From: an uncultured Clostridium sp.
GTDB taxonomy: Bacteria; Bacillota; Clostridia; TANB77; CAG-508
DNA: 64,000 bases
Direction: 5' to 3'
NCBI GenBank assembly: GCA_930986425.1
Contig: CAKNJR010000001.1
Span: 1 to 64,000, forward strand
This document shows, one piece after another, positions 8,801 through 17,931 of this stretch (position 1 is its first letter; each line of letters opens with the position of its first letter). The notes below the pieces were generated by a model that had not been told where the DNA came from, did not search any database, and saw only the letters and a list, made by a program, of their open reading frames with translations. A program made the translations under genes and the position numbers.

Positions 8801-9859
8801 TTATACACTTCTTTCTCTATTCATACTAATCGATTTTGGTGCCTCTCTTAATTCTTCATATTCTTTCGTCTTATAATCAAATTGAATAAATTTTTCTCCG
8901 GATATTTTCAATAAAATTTTTCTAGGTAATTCAATAGTATCTTCACAAACAAAACTAGTTACATCAATTTTATCTGAAAAATCTTTATCTTGGCATTTTG
9001 AAAGAATCCATTTAATAATTTGAACATAATCAGAATCAGTCACTCTTCCAACAGTTTTTAAATCTCTTACTCTTTTTATAAAACATATTGCTTTTTCAGT
9101 TATATTATTTCCTTCCAAATTATTAGCCAAATTTTCTAAAATAGAATTTGTATACTCTCCACCAAAATCATCTAAAGAGCCTGTAATTTTATCTAATTCT
9201 TCAATTTCACTTTCGCTTATTTGTGAAATTTCATATCCTGATATATCAGTACTACTTAAATCATGTGAATTTCTTTCAAATTCTTCTTTTGAAACAGCAT
9301 AGTTTTCCGTTTTCAAGCCAAATTTTATCATTGCAGAATCAGAGGTTAAATCCGTCAAATAATCTCTGCCCTTAGAATCTGTTAATAGCACATAATCATG
9401 GTCATCTTCTGAAAGAATTGTACTATCTAACCCCATTCTATAACATAAATAATCATATATTCCTGCAAATGATGCACATATTCCCCAATTTTTAGAAACC
9501 GAAGTAAATATATTTCTTGAATATTTCTCGTGTATGCTAGCTTTTTCGCCATAATCTAAAACGTTTAAATCGTATGAAAGCATTTTTCCCACTTGATTAT
9601 ATAAATATCTATATTTCTGGTGCTCACTCCAGTCAGGATTTATGCCTCTTAATATAGTTCGAAATATTCTCTCTCCTTCAAAAAATTCTGCTGGACTAAT
9701 TGGTATTATTTTATCTGAACCAACTTTCTCCGTTTTAAACCTAACTTTAAATTCCGGTGCAACCTTTCTTACAACTTCCATCATTTCGGCAGTTGGTATA
9801 TAACTGCTTGTCATAATGGGAGAAATATATAGTTTAAAATGTGTAAGTATATATTCCAC
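8801..9859 (-). CDS. Transglutaminase-like cysteine protease-fold protein
   Basis: A transglutaminase-like core is visible: Cys in WGICASFAGIYDYLC, His in DDHDYVLL and Asp in YLTDLTSD, the papain-like triad order. The family includes peptidases and amidases; the substrate is unknown. The first standard start is a GTG at 9859, with no good ribosome binding site. Coding-like sequence continues in frame upstream for 52 codons without ATG, GTG or TTG, to an ATT at 10013-10015 that lies eight bases after AGGAGG. The true start may therefore be ATT, or the ATG may have been lost. Confidence 0.72.
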   Translation of the reverse strand: MEYILTHFKLYISPIMTSSYIPTAEMMEVVRKVAPEFKVRFKTEKVGSDKIIPISPAEFFEGERIFRTILRGINPDWSEHQKYRYLYNQVGKMLSYDLNVLDYGEKASIHEKYSRNIFTSVSKNWGICASFAGIYDYLCYRMGLDSTILSEDDHDYVLLTDSKGRDYLTDLTSDSAMIKFGLKTENYAVSKEEFERNSHDLSSTDISGYEISQISESEIEELDKITGSLDDFGGEYTNSILENLANNLEGNNITEKAICFIKRVRDLKTVGRVTDSDYVQIIKWILSKCQDKDFSDKIDVTSFVCEDTIELPRKILLKISGEKFIQFDYKTKEYEELREAPKSISMNRERSV

Positions 9860-10072
9860 CTCATCATTTGTTAATGTATCAATATTTTCGAAGATTGAAT
9901 TTTTAACTATTAATCTTCCGTTTTTCTTTATATCAATTAACCCTTGAAAAGGAGTTATTGGTGGAATTTCTTGATTTGATGTTTTATCTAAGTCTATAAA
10001 AACTCTATTATTAATTTCTTTCTCCTCCTTTATTTTTTCATACTTTAATTTAACCGATATTACCTATATTTT

Positions 10073-10483
10073 TCACATATTAAATTCTTTTACAAATTGA
10101 ACAATATCGCTATTTACTTTTTGAATACGTTCATCATTCATTAGCTCTGAATAATTAAACCATTTATATTTTATTCCATTTATTAAAAATTCTTTATCCG
10201 TGAACTTTTCTTCTATTTTAACATTATAGAAATAATGAATATACTCTTTTTCTATTTTTGCACTTTCTGAAAATTTCTTATGTTTTTTACATCCTACCAA
10301 TGAAACTTTTATATCTTTTTTGTCTATTTTTAATGCATCTGATACTTTATTCTTTACCAGTTCACTATCATCTCCATTTGGAAGTTTACAATTTAAAAAT
10401 AAGTAACTATTCCATCTTTCATCAAAATATTGTAAATATTCATTCTTTTCATTTTTTATAACTATTATCGAGTGTATTCCCAT
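10073..10483 (-). CDS. Degenerate NUDIX-fold protein
   Basis: This 136-residue protein looks like a NUDIX fold by its strand pattern (IHSIIVIKNEKNEYL at the N-terminus, YHYFYNVKI-type strands, and a KWFNYSEL segment as in NUDIX C-termini). The catalytic Nudix box (GX5EX7REUXEEXGU) is not visible, so it is probably not an active pyrophosphatase. It could bind a nucleotide or be a very diverged hydrolase. It sits upstream of the transglutaminase-like gene on the same strand. Confidence 0.5.
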   Translation of the reverse strand: MGIHSIIVIKNEKNEYLQYFDERWNSYLFLNCKLPNGDDSELVKNKVSDALKIDKKDIKVSLVGCKKHKKFSESAKIEKEYIHYFYNVKIEEKFTDKEFLINGIKYKWFNYSELMNDERIQKVNSDIVQFVKEFNM

Positions 10484-10562
10484 ATTTTCTCCTGTTTTTA
10501 TAATATATCTTCATAATATATTTGAATTATATCATAACAAAAATCTATTTACCATAAAAATA

Positions 10563-10615
10563 ATAAAAAAGATAAAATATAGCTTATGTTGACTATATCT
10601 TATCTTTATTTTTTA
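10563..10615. terminator. Bidirectional Rho-independent terminator
   Basis: AAAGATAA(a)ATATAG and CTATAT(c)TTATCTTT pair around a ten-base loop, with A runs before and T runs after. It would end the small membrane-protein gene transcribed leftward. Confidence 0.8.
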
Positions 10616-10644
10616 ATTAAGCTTATTCCGACATTAGTAAAATC

Positions 10645-10815
10645 TTATTCTTGTATGTTTTCATTTTCTTGTGTATTTCCACTAAGACTAAATTCATAAT
10701 TTCCAAAATATTCGTAAATTAAGCTTCTTTGTTTTAGATATAGTACTGTTACTGTGGCTAATGCAATAACTAATACTACAATTACTCCTATTAGTATTTT
10801 AGATAATTTATTCAT
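10645..10815 (-). CDS. Small single-pass membrane protein (56 aa)
   Basis: This short gene has a strong AAAGGAGGAAGAA site directly before its ATG at 10815 and ends in TAA at 10645. The product has one hydrophobic helix (LIGVIVVLVIALATVTVL, residues ~8-25) and a short polar tail rich in Glu and Asn. It stands alone between a terminator and a divergent gene. No family is recognised. Confidence 0.7.
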   Translation of the reverse strand: MNKLSKILIGVIVVLVIALATVTVLYLKQRSLIYEYFGNYEFSLSGNTQENENIQE

Positions 10816-10954
10816 TTCTTCCTCCTTTGAATTTTAATATTAATTATTTTATATCACAATTAATTATTTCTTTCAATATTAACAAGCAAATAATATTATT
10901 TACTTTTTAATTTTTTTATACTACAATATTCTTATTAAAAAGGGGGACTAACAA

Positions 10955-12679
10955 ATGAAAGTAAAAAATATCTTTATATGTATTTTAAATCTGATTGAAG
11001 TTCTAGTACTTGCTTTACTAACAGAAACTGTACTTGACTATATTCACGTATATAGCCTATACATGTTTATTTTAAGAATAGTTTGGTATACTGTTGGAAT
11101 TTTTAATATTGTTTATGGGATTATTAATATAAAAAAGAAAAATTCTGTTATAGGCATATTTTTTATAATAATTGGAATAATTAATCTTGCCATGATTTTA
11201 ATTAATCATACAGAAATATTTGACAGCCTAGATTATGAAATTGCTCAAATATTAAATTACATATCATTGGGCATATCAGGAATTTTTAGTATTATAATTA
11301 TAATTATCAATAAAAACTTAGAAAACGATAATAAAAATAAGAGTTCTCTAATTATTTTTATTATAATTACTTTAATAAATATGTTTACACTATCATTTAT
11401 AAGTATTATTCATTTTTCTAATATTAATAATTTTCAAAAATATATTTCAGCTATGCAATCAGCAGATGACACAACTACATACATACTTGACTGTCTTGAT
11501 GAATGTATATTTTTAGATGAAAATGGACAAGAAATTTCTCGAAAAGATTACAAAAGTATTTTTACCCATTTACAATTTAAAATTAATGGTAAAATTTCAA
11601 ATATTATTGACGTGACAACCAATGACGGAAAAGCAATTTTGACAACTAATACAGGCGAAGAACTTTTTACAATGAATACTGGCATTCCAATTGATAATCT
11701 TGGGATTATAATAAATTCAGATGATTCAGATATGCTATTTTCTAAAAATACTGTTCTTACTAGCTTTTTATACTATATTGCTAATAGTGGTAATTATAAT
11801 TTTGAAAGAACAAATTCTTTTATTGGATTTCAAAATATAATTTTAAATTACAATGTTTTAAATAAATATAATGAAGCCAATAAAGAATTTGAAGATAATG
11901 CAGATTACTTATATTTATATTTTAAAAACAATAATATTTCAAATTATACTTTACAGGTAGTTATAACAAATACAACAGAATCCGATAATAACATTTTAAA
12001 CCTTTATTCAGAGAATTGTGAATATTATCGATACATTGATTTTAATAAAATGGAAAATTTTTATAATTATAGAAAAGAATTTTACTTAATTGATTTTGAT
12101 ACTAATACCAAAATAAAATTAGATTGTAGCAATTTATTTTATGAAGCGATTGACAATGATGAAAGAATAATATTGCTAAGTAATGGTTATATTCCTTTTT
12201 ATGATAAAGACGAAAATGGTTATTTTAATTTTCAAGGACAAAAAGTGACTGTTGCCTCTAACTATATACTTTATGACATTGTAGATGATAATATAATTAT
12301 AATGGATAAACAAACAAATAAAACTCTAGTTTTATCCAGTGAAAGCAATAGTATAATAAAGGAGTTGGACTATCCTCTTACAAGATACAATGGTTTTTAT
12401 ATAGCCCATTCTGATGGAACAACTTATGACATTATATTTGACAATAATTTTAATATAGTGATAAGTGGTTCTTCCATCAAACTTATTGGGGATAAATTTA
12501 TTTCATTAGCAACTCCAAATTATAACACTTATATTTACCAATATGGTGAGAATGGCATTTCCAAATTAAATGTAAATTCCAATAGTAAAATTATATCATT
12601 AATTTCATCTAATAATAGTACAGTGATTAGTAGTAACATTTACTCCAATATCGGTATTATAGCACCTGCAAATAATTGA
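10955..12679 (+). CDS. Multi-pass membrane protein with large extracellular domain
   Basis: This 574-residue protein is one of the few plus-strand genes. A gggggac site lies just upstream of the ATG. The first ~150 residues hold about five hydrophobic helices; the rest is a polar, Asn/Ile-rich region that may be a beta-propeller-like or other repeat domain (recurring YILYDIVDDNIIIMD and ISLATPNYNTYIYQ strands). No family is recognised. It is a single-gene unit ended by a strong terminator, the last clear chromosomal gene before the ICE. Confidence 0.75.
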   Translation: MKVKNIFICILNLIEVLVLALLTETVLDYIHVYSLYMFILRIVWYTVGIFNIVYGIINIKKKNSVIGIFFIIIGIINLAMILINHTEIFDSLDYEIAQILNYISLGISGIFSIIIIIINKNLENDNKNKSSLIIFIIITLINMFTLSFISIIHFSNINNFQKYISAMQSADDTTTYILDCLDECIFLDENGQEISRKDYKSIFTHLQFKINGKISNIIDVTTNDGKAILTTNTGEELFTMNTGIPIDNLGIIINSDDSDMLFSKNTVLTSFLYYIANSGNYNFERTNSFIGFQNIILNYNVLNKYNEANKEFEDNADYLYLYFKNNNISNYTLQVVITNTTESDNNILNLYSENCEYYRYIDFNKMENFYNYRKEFYLIDFDTNTKIKLDCSNLFYEAIDNDERIILLSNGYIPFYDKDENGYFNFQGQKVTVASNYILYDIVDDNIIIMDKQTNKTLVLSSESNSIIKELDYPLTRYNGFYIAHSDGTTYDIIFDNNFNIVISGSSIKLIGDKFISLATPNYNTYIYQYGENGISKLNVNSNSKIISLISSNNSTVISSNIYSNIGIIAPANN

Positions 12680-12738
12680 TAAATTCAATAAATATTTATA
12701 TAATTGTAAAATTTAGGTTTATATTTTTCCATCTTTCG

Positions 12739-12775
12739 CAGTTGTCAAGTTTTCCTTGACAACTGAATTTTTATT
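12739..12775 (+). terminator. Strong Rho-independent terminator
   Basis: A perfect 11-bp stem CAGTTGTCAAG / CTTGACAACTG with a five-base loop is followed by a T-rich tract. It ends the preceding plus-strand gene. Confidence 0.92.
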
Positions 12776-12807
12776 AAATTCTTTTTCTTCAATGCTATTT
12801 GTACTAC

Positions 12808-12942
12808 TTAATCAGGCATATCGATAAAATAGTTCTTTACTGTTTTATCATATTTATCAAATCCTTGTTTTACGTAAAATGTTTTTTTCTTTATCTTTCT
12901 CAATCTTCTTCCTATACCTATCTTCCTCGCAACTCTTCCTAT
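12808..12942 (-). pseudogene. Degraded coding remnant at the ICE left junction
   Basis: In one minus-strand frame the sequence reads as a plausible protein C-terminus (KKTFYVKQGFDKYDKTV... then FIDMPD and stop) with no start codon and a stop just upstream. FYVKQGF followed by a short tail is reminiscent of GNAT acetyltransferase C-termini, with the acetyl-CoA motif compressed, but this is weak. The region 12680-13170 otherwise shows no gene. It may be decay at, or the 3' part of a gene interrupted by, the insertion point. Confidence 0.3.
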
Positions 12943-13171
12943 TTAACCACACATAATTGTGTACCCTGTCACTACTGGTTTAAATGCTTGATAATAACGC
13001 TTTTGAAGTCTATTTCAATTCGCCAAAGTTGCTGTTTTGTAAGTATCTAAAAAATCAATATTTTCCCACCGTTATAAGAGGTTGCTCATTTTTGTGGTAA
13101 AAATATATACTTTCCCCCTATAACTAATCAAAATTATATCATAATATATATAATTTTACTATAAAATCTTT

Positions 13172-13200
13172 TAAAAAAAGAGAGATTATACTCTCTCTAT
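13172..13200 (-). terminator. Terminator after the recombinase operon
   Basis: On the minus strand AGAGAGA and TCTCTCT pair and are followed by a run of T. The hairpin overlaps the recombinase stop codon at 13197, so it directly closes the operon. Confidence 0.75.
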
Positions 13201-14876
13201 GCTATTATGCTTTTTCTTCTCTTTATAAAATCTAATAAATAGTTGTATTCATCTTCATATTTAAACTTAATTCTTATTTTATTTCCTTCATATATATAAA
13301 TATTGTCTATTAAATTATCTATAAGCTCTCTGGACAAACAATTTATGTTCTTATATTTTATAAAATACTCCATCCATTCACTTTCAGCACTCGCTTGTTC
13401 TAAATCTTTTAATGCTCTATAATAGTTATCAATATTGTCTTCTATTTTCCTTATATTGCTACTATATTCATTAGTGTATTCATTATATTCTTCTTCAGTT
13501 ATTTTGCCTAATTTCCAATCCTCGTAACACTCTTTTCTTAATTTTCTTTTAATTTCTATTTTTTCTTCACATTTTTCTATATTTTCTTGTATTAAATGCT
13601 TTTCATTATCTATGAAATTACTATTATCAATATCATTTTTAATTCTTCTAAGATCAGATACCAAAGCAATTTGAATTTTTATACTTTCTAATACGGCTTT
13701 TTCTATCTCATTATTCTTAATAGTATGTTTAGTACATTTTGTTCCACCTGACCTCATGTATGTAGAACACATATAATAATAATAATTTCTTTCTTCTCCT
13801 TTATATTTACCTGCTGTTTTTTTACTCATTGCTCTTTCACAATCTGCACATTTTATATGTCCTGCAAATATAGATATTTTTCCATCTATATTCATTTTAG
13901 TATCTCTTTCTAATATTGCTTTTTGCACTTTATCAAATGTATCTCTATCTATAATTGGTTCGTGAGTATTTTCTACTACAATCCATTCTTCCTCTGGTAA
14001 TGATACTCTTTTATGTATCTTATAACTTATTAGCTTCCCTTTATGTTGTATGGTATCTCCACAATATACTTGACTCTTTAATATTTGCCTTACTGTTGTT
14101 GAACACCACGAATATTTTATATTCTTTTTATCTTCTGCAACAGTTATTCTCATTTTTAATTCTTCTGCTCTATGACCTGTTGGATTTAATATTCCTAATT
14201 CATTAAGTTTCTTTGATATTGCTGTCCTTCCATATCCTTTTAGAGTTAATTCATATATCATCTTAACAACTTTTGCTGCATCTTCATCGATTATTAGATG
14301 ATGTATATCATTTGGATCTTTCAAATATCCATAAGGAGCATAAGCGCCAACATATTCCCCTTTTTTCATTTTAACATTTAAAACTGCTTTTACTTTGTTT
14401 GATATATCTCTACAATATTCATCATTTATTAGATTTTTAAATGGTACTATAACACTATTAATTGACTCTGGATTTTTTATACTATCAATTTGGTCATTTA
14501 TGGCTATAAATCTTATATTAAATAGAGGAAATACTTTTTCAATATAATTTCCCACTTCTATATAATTTCTTCCTAAACGAGATAAATCTTTTACTATTAC
14601 TGTATTAAACTTCTTTGAATATAAGTCTTCTAATAGTCTTTCAAAACCAGGTCTTGAGAAATCTGTTCCAGAAAAACCATCATCTATATAATAATCATAT
14701 AATTCAATGTCAGAATTTTCTTTTAAAAATTCGGTTAATAATAGTCTTTGATTTGTAATACTATTACTTTCTTCTTTATCTCCATCTTCAACAGATAATC
14801 TAATATAAAGTGCAGCATTATACAATTTTTTTATACCTTCTGTTTCTTTATCTTTAAATTTACTTTGTCTAGGCAT
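13197..14876 (-). CDS. Large serine recombinase (integrase/excisionase), second of pair
   Basis: This 559-residue TnpX/TndX-type site-specific recombinase would cut and rejoin attachment sites. The resolvase domain begins AALYIRLSVEDGD with catalytic Ser28. The family arginines lie in VKDLSRLGRN, and the DDGFSGTDF..RPGF segment is typical. A recombinase domain follows (ILNPTGH...), then a zinc ribbon with CADC and a later Cys pair, then a coiled-coil-rich C-terminus. GGGAGGAAATATAG precedes the ATG. Its first codons overlap the end of the upstream recombinase by eight bases, so the two are co-translated and may act together. Confidence 0.93.
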   Translation of the reverse strand: MPRQSKFKDKETEGIKKLYNAALYIRLSVEDGDKEESNSITNQRLLLTEFLKENSDIELYDYYIDDGFSGTDFSRPGFERLLEDLYSKKFNTVIVKDLSRLGRNYIEVGNYIEKVFPLFNIRFIAINDQIDSIKNPESINSVIVPFKNLINDEYCRDISNKVKAVLNVKMKKGEYVGAYAPYGYLKDPNDIHHLIIDEDAAKVVKMIYELTLKGYGRTAISKKLNELGILNPTGHRAEELKMRITVAEDKKNIKYSWCSTTVRQILKSQVYCGDTIQHKGKLISYKIHKRVSLPEEEWIVVENTHEPIIDRDTFDKVQKAILERDTKMNIDGKISIFAGHIKCADCERAMSKKTAGKYKGEERNYYYYMCSTYMRSGGTKCTKHTIKNNEIEKAVLESIKIQIALVSDLRRIKNDIDNSNFIDNEKHLIQENIEKCEEKIEIKRKLRKECYEDWKLGKITEEEYNEYTNEYSSNIRKIEDNIDNYYRALKDLEQASAESEWMEYFIKYKNINCLSRELIDNLIDNIYIYEGNKIRIKFKYEDEYNYLLDFIKRRKSIIA

Positions 14877-16548
14877 CTATATTTCCTCCCATCTTTACAG
14901 TTTTTAAATAATCCATTGCTAGTTTATATGCATCTTCATATTTAAACTTAATTTTTATTTTTCTTCCATCTTTATTGATATAGATTTTATCTATAAGATC
15001 TTCTAACATCTCTTTTGTAAGTTTTCTCTGATTTTTATATTTTAGTAAAGTATCTATCCATACATTTTCTCTTAAATATATTGCTTCTTTTTTTGCTTTT
15101 AAAAGTTTGGACTTTTCATCTTTGATTGTATTTTTTAAAAGACATTCTTTGCTTACAATATTTTTTATATTCTCTATATATTCAATTTCTGTTATCTCAA
15201 TATTTTTCCATTTTTCATAATTTTCTACTTTATCTTTTTCAACTTTTTCTAACTCACATTGCATATTTTCAACCTTTTGTTTTATTGATTTAGTATATTC
15301 TGTTCTAGGTTTTATTTCCTTTCTAGCTTCTTCAACACCTCTTAATAAATCAATATGGTACTTAATACTTCTAAATATACAAGTTTTAAGAGTATCTACC
15401 TTTATATAGAAGTCTTTTTTATTTTCTATATTGCAGTTATTACACTTAAAAGCATATTTTTTTATTTTTATTTCAGAAATTTCTTTTTTATTAGTTATTA
15501 TCAATTTCATTGGCTTTTCACAATTACTACATATAACTAAATCCTTAAATATAGAATTATCTTCAACCCTTTTGTTCCAATTATATTTTCTATCCTTTCT
15601 TAATTCTTGAATTTTTAAAAATCTTTCTTTATCTATAATTGGTTCGTGAGTATTCTCTACAATAATATAATCTTCCTCTTTATTTTTTATTTGTTTATGT
15701 ACTTTATAACTTATGTTCTTATATTTACTTTGTACTAAATCTCCACTATAAACTCTATTATCTAAAATTTTTCCAACAATACTAGGTGTCCATTGGTTAG
15801 ATACTTTTCTCCCTGTCGATTTTAAGTTTAGAATTTTACATCTATATTCACTTGGAGTTAAAATACATCTTTCATTTAACTCTTTTGCAATTAAAGTATT
15901 TCCTATTCCAGACTCACATAAATCAAAAATCATTTTCACAACCGTTGCTGAAGCATTATCTATAATTAAATGATGCTTATTTCCATTTTCTTTTAAATAT
16001 CCAAAAGGTGGGTATGAACCTATAAATTTTCCTTCTTTTTTCATTATATTAAATGCTTTTGTTATTTTAGTTGATATATCTCTGCAATACATTTCATTAA
16101 GCAAATTTTTTAATGGAAAGAAAATATTTTCAATAGACTTAGGATTAGCAAAACTATCTAAATTATCACAAACTGAAATAAATCTTATATTTTTTACTAA
16201 AAATATATTTTGAACAAGATTTCCCATTTCAATGAAATTTCTTCCAAGCCTTGATATATCTTTTACAATTATAGTATTTACTAATCCTAACTCTACATCT
16301 TCCATCATCTTTTTAAATGCTGGTCTTTCGAAATTAGTTCCAGAAAAACCATCATCAATATAATAGTTATAAAATGTAAGTTCTTTTTTATTTTTTAAAA
16401 ACATATCTAATAATTCTTTTTGATTAACTATGCTATTACTTTCTGCTTTATCTCCATCTTGTACAGATAATCTTATGTATAAAGCTACATTCCATTTACT
16501 CTCAAAAGTTCCTTCGTTAAAATATTTACTTTTCCTACCTCTTTTCAA
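14869..16548 (-). CDS. Large serine recombinase, first of pair
   Basis: This is a second TnpX-type recombinase with the same architecture: catalytic Ser at position 28 of the chosen start (ALYIRLSVQDGD), VKDISRLGRN, recombinase domain (ILTPSEYR...), zinc ribbon (CSNC ... CNNC) and a coiled-coil tail. I chose a TTG at 16548 because AGGAGG lies eight bases upstream; a frame from 16572 would start before that site. The two proteins are clearly paralogous but well diverged, so the pair is not a recent duplication. Two-recombinase systems such as CcrA/CcrB need both partners; that may apply here. Confidence 0.92.
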   Translation of the reverse strand: MKRGRKSKYFNEGTFESKWNVALYIRLSVQDGDKAESNSIVNQKELLDMFLKNKKELTFYNYYIDDGFSGTNFERPAFKKMMEDVELGLVNTIIVKDISRLGRNFIEMGNLVQNIFLVKNIRFISVCDNLDSFANPKSIENIFFPLKNLLNEMYCRDISTKITKAFNIMKKEGKFIGSYPPFGYLKENGNKHHLIIDNASATVVKMIFDLCESGIGNTLIAKELNERCILTPSEYRCKILNLKSTGRKVSNQWTPSIVGKILDNRVYSGDLVQSKYKNISYKVHKQIKNKEEDYIIVENTHEPIIDKERFLKIQELRKDRKYNWNKRVEDNSIFKDLVICSNCEKPMKLIITNKKEISEIKIKKYAFKCNNCNIENKKDFYIKVDTLKTCIFRSIKYHIDLLRGVEEARKEIKPRTEYTKSIKQKVENMQCELEKVEKDKVENYEKWKNIEITEIEYIENIKNIVSKECLLKNTIKDEKSKLLKAKKEAIYLRENVWIDTLLKYKNQRKLTKEMLEDLIDKIYINKDGRKIKIKFKYEDAYKLAMDYLKTVKMGGNIDA

Positions 16549-16622
16549 AATTATTACCTCCTTCGTATGCAATAGATTTTAATTAAACTTCTGAAAAAAG
16601 TGAAATGTATTAGTTTTTTAAT

Positions 16623-16916
16623 TTATACATTTGCGATTTTTCTTTTATTACATTCTTTTATTAATGCTCTATCTATACTCTCCATTGGCGATATATTAGA
16701 GTCTTCTGAAAATTCCATTTCTACAATAACATTGCCTACTTGTAATATATATGGATTATTCACTTGAATCAAAAAGTTATATATTCTTTCTGCAATTGGT
16801 AGATCAGTATCTATTTTTATATTTTCAATTCTATCTATTGGATTTTTTTTATCATATAGATGTATATTATCTTTACATTTCTTTAGTTTGTTTTCTAATT
16901 TTTCTATATCATCCAT
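16623..16916 (-). CDS. Small recombinase-linked protein
   Basis: This 97-residue soluble protein starts at an ATG at 16916 preceded by AAAGGAAGAAGT; a frame from 16931 has no good site. The N-terminal third is a charged helix (DDIEKLENKLKKC); the rest is mixed alpha/beta (AERIYNFLIQ, VGNVIVEMEF). Small genes of this kind commonly accompany serine recombinases in clostridial ICEs (a DUF6870-like protein is possible). A directionality or accessory role is inference. Confidence 0.6.
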   Translation of the reverse strand: MDDIEKLENKLKKCKDNIHLYDKKNPIDRIENIKIDTDLPIAERIYNFLIQVNNPYILQVGNVIVEMEFSEDSNISPMESIDRALIKECNKRKIANV

Positions 16917-16931
16917 ACTTCTTCCTTTCAT

Positions 16932-16967
16932 AAAAAAGTACCAGTGATAACTTTACTGGCACTTTTC
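16932..16967 (-). terminator. Rho-independent terminator
   Basis: AAAAGT(a)CCAGT and ACTGG(c)ACTTTT pair across a nine-base loop with flanking A and T runs, usable on both strands. It separates the 62-residue protein gene from the recombinase-linked genes. Confidence 0.82.
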
Positions 16968-16973
16968 TAAATA

Positions 16974-17162
16974 TTATTTTTCATTATTTAATAATTGTTC
17001 TGCATACTTTTCAGCTTCCTCTTTATCATATAGTTCTTGTAAAGGTTCTATAAACATCTTTATATTTTTCAAACTGATATCATTTGCTGAATTTAATAAA
17101 TTATGTAATGCTATAATATTATATGAAATTACTTGTTTCCAAGTATATAATTTTCTTTTCAT
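16974..17162 (-). CDS. Small hypothetical ICE protein (62 aa)
   Basis: This basic, helical protein starts MKRKLYTWKQ and ends in a Glu-rich helix (DKEEAEKYAEQLLNNEK). It has no recognised domain. Its ATG overlaps the stop of the preceding gene by four bases (ATGA), which indicates an operon. Confidence 0.6.
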   Translation of the reverse strand: MKRKLYTWKQVISYNIIALHNLLNSANDISLKNIKMFIEPLQELYDKEEAEKYAEQLLNNEK

Positions 17163-17350
17163 CTTTTACCTCCCAAAACACTTTTTTTATTAAGTTTTTT
17201 CTTTTTATACTCTTCTAAATATTTCATTTGTTCTTCATCTTCTAGTCTTTGCTCTTCTTCTGTTTTATTGTTACCACCTATAATAATTAAAATTAAAGGT
17301 AGTCCAATAAGTAAAAATAATAATATAGCCATTGAAATAATATCTAACAT
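17159..17350 (-). CDS. Small single-pass membrane protein (63 aa)
   Basis: An AATCGGAGGC site precedes the ATG at 17350. Residues 4-25 form one membrane helix, followed by a highly charged Glu/Lys cytoplasmic tail (KTEEEQRLEDEEQMKYLEEY). The four-base overlap with the next gene suggests co-translation. Function unknown. Confidence 0.65.
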   Translation of the reverse strand: MLDIISMAILLFLLIGLPLILIIIGGNNKTEEEQRLEDEEQMKYLEEYKKKKLNKKSVLGGKR

Positions 17351-17400
17351 TTTGCCTCCGATTATTTTTAAAATTTTTATAAACTTTTTCTTTTATTATT

Positions 17401-17636
17401 TGTTAGACTGCTATTGTTTCTAGCAACATTGGAATTTCACCAACCAGAACTCTGGCTTGTACTCATTGCTTGCGACGCATCATTATAAAAATATTATGGA
17501 CTACCTTCATAACTTTACGCTCGAACTGTGACTATACAAAAGTTTCCTAAACTGCATTCGCAATAAGATAACATTCTTACTGTTAATCTAAATAGTTTCT
17601 AACCCACCTAGAAAGCAGTTCTTATATGATCTAACA
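17401..17636 (-). ncRNA. Large structured non-coding RNA of the ICE (raiA-like candidate)
   Basis: This ~235-nt stretch between genes has no open frame and is visibly less AT-rich than its surroundings. Nested, widely separated complementary arms enclose it: GTTAGA (17402-17407) with TCTAAC (17630-17635), ACTGCT (17407-17412) with AGCAGT (17614-17619), and TTTCTAG (17417-17423) with CTAGAAA (17608-17614). Inside is a short CCAGA/TCTGG hairpin. Orientation is taken from the flanking genes. The size and ICE setting are compatible with the raiA RNA motif, but that name is a hypothesis. Confidence 0.7.
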
Positions 17637-17674
17637 AAATTTATTCAATTTTCAATGTGCCTATCCATAAATAG

Positions 17675-17706
17675 AAGGTTTTATCCTTCTATTTATAAAG
17701 GCAAAA
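17675..17706. terminator. Hairpin upstream of the structured RNA
   Basis: A perfect 12-bp stem, ATAAATAGAAGG / CCTTCTATTTAT, has a six-base loop and no long T tract on either side. It lies between the HTH_16 gene and the structured RNA, so it may be a terminator, an RNA processing site or a stabilising stem. Confidence 0.6.
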
Positions 17707-17733
17707 TGAAAATCAAAAATCTTAACAAAAATT

Positions 17734-17931
17734 TCAATTTTTTCTAAAATTTTTTATTTTTTTAAATAATCTGTCTATAATATAGTCTTTACATTCTTGG
17801 TCAAACCTTCCATCTATTTTTGAATACTTATTAATTAAGGGTTCAAAATGTAAAATCAATTCAAATGTTGCAGCAGTATTTCCTTCTAATGCATCATTAA
17901 TTAATTTATAAAGTAAATCATATTTTTTCAT
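17734..17931 (-). CDS. Tn916 orf8-like helix-turn-helix protein
   Basis: This 65-residue protein begins MKKYDLLYKLINDALEGN and continues with the AATFELILHFEPLINKYS pattern of helix_turn_helix_16 proteins, which resemble sigma-factor region 2 and include Tn916 orf8. It overlaps the preceding sigma-like gene by four bases. In Tn916 the orf7/orf8 pair controls excision and transfer; the same role is inferred here. Confidence 0.8.
   Translation of the reverse strand: MKKYDLLYKLINDALEGNTAATFELILHFEPLINKYSKIDGRFDQECKDYIIDRLFKKIKNFRKN

Noticed and set aside
12799..13050. Plus-strand frame of 83 codons at the ICE junction
   Set aside because: It has no ribosome binding site and an odd composition rich in Tyr, Cys and Ser, as in random AT-rich sequence.
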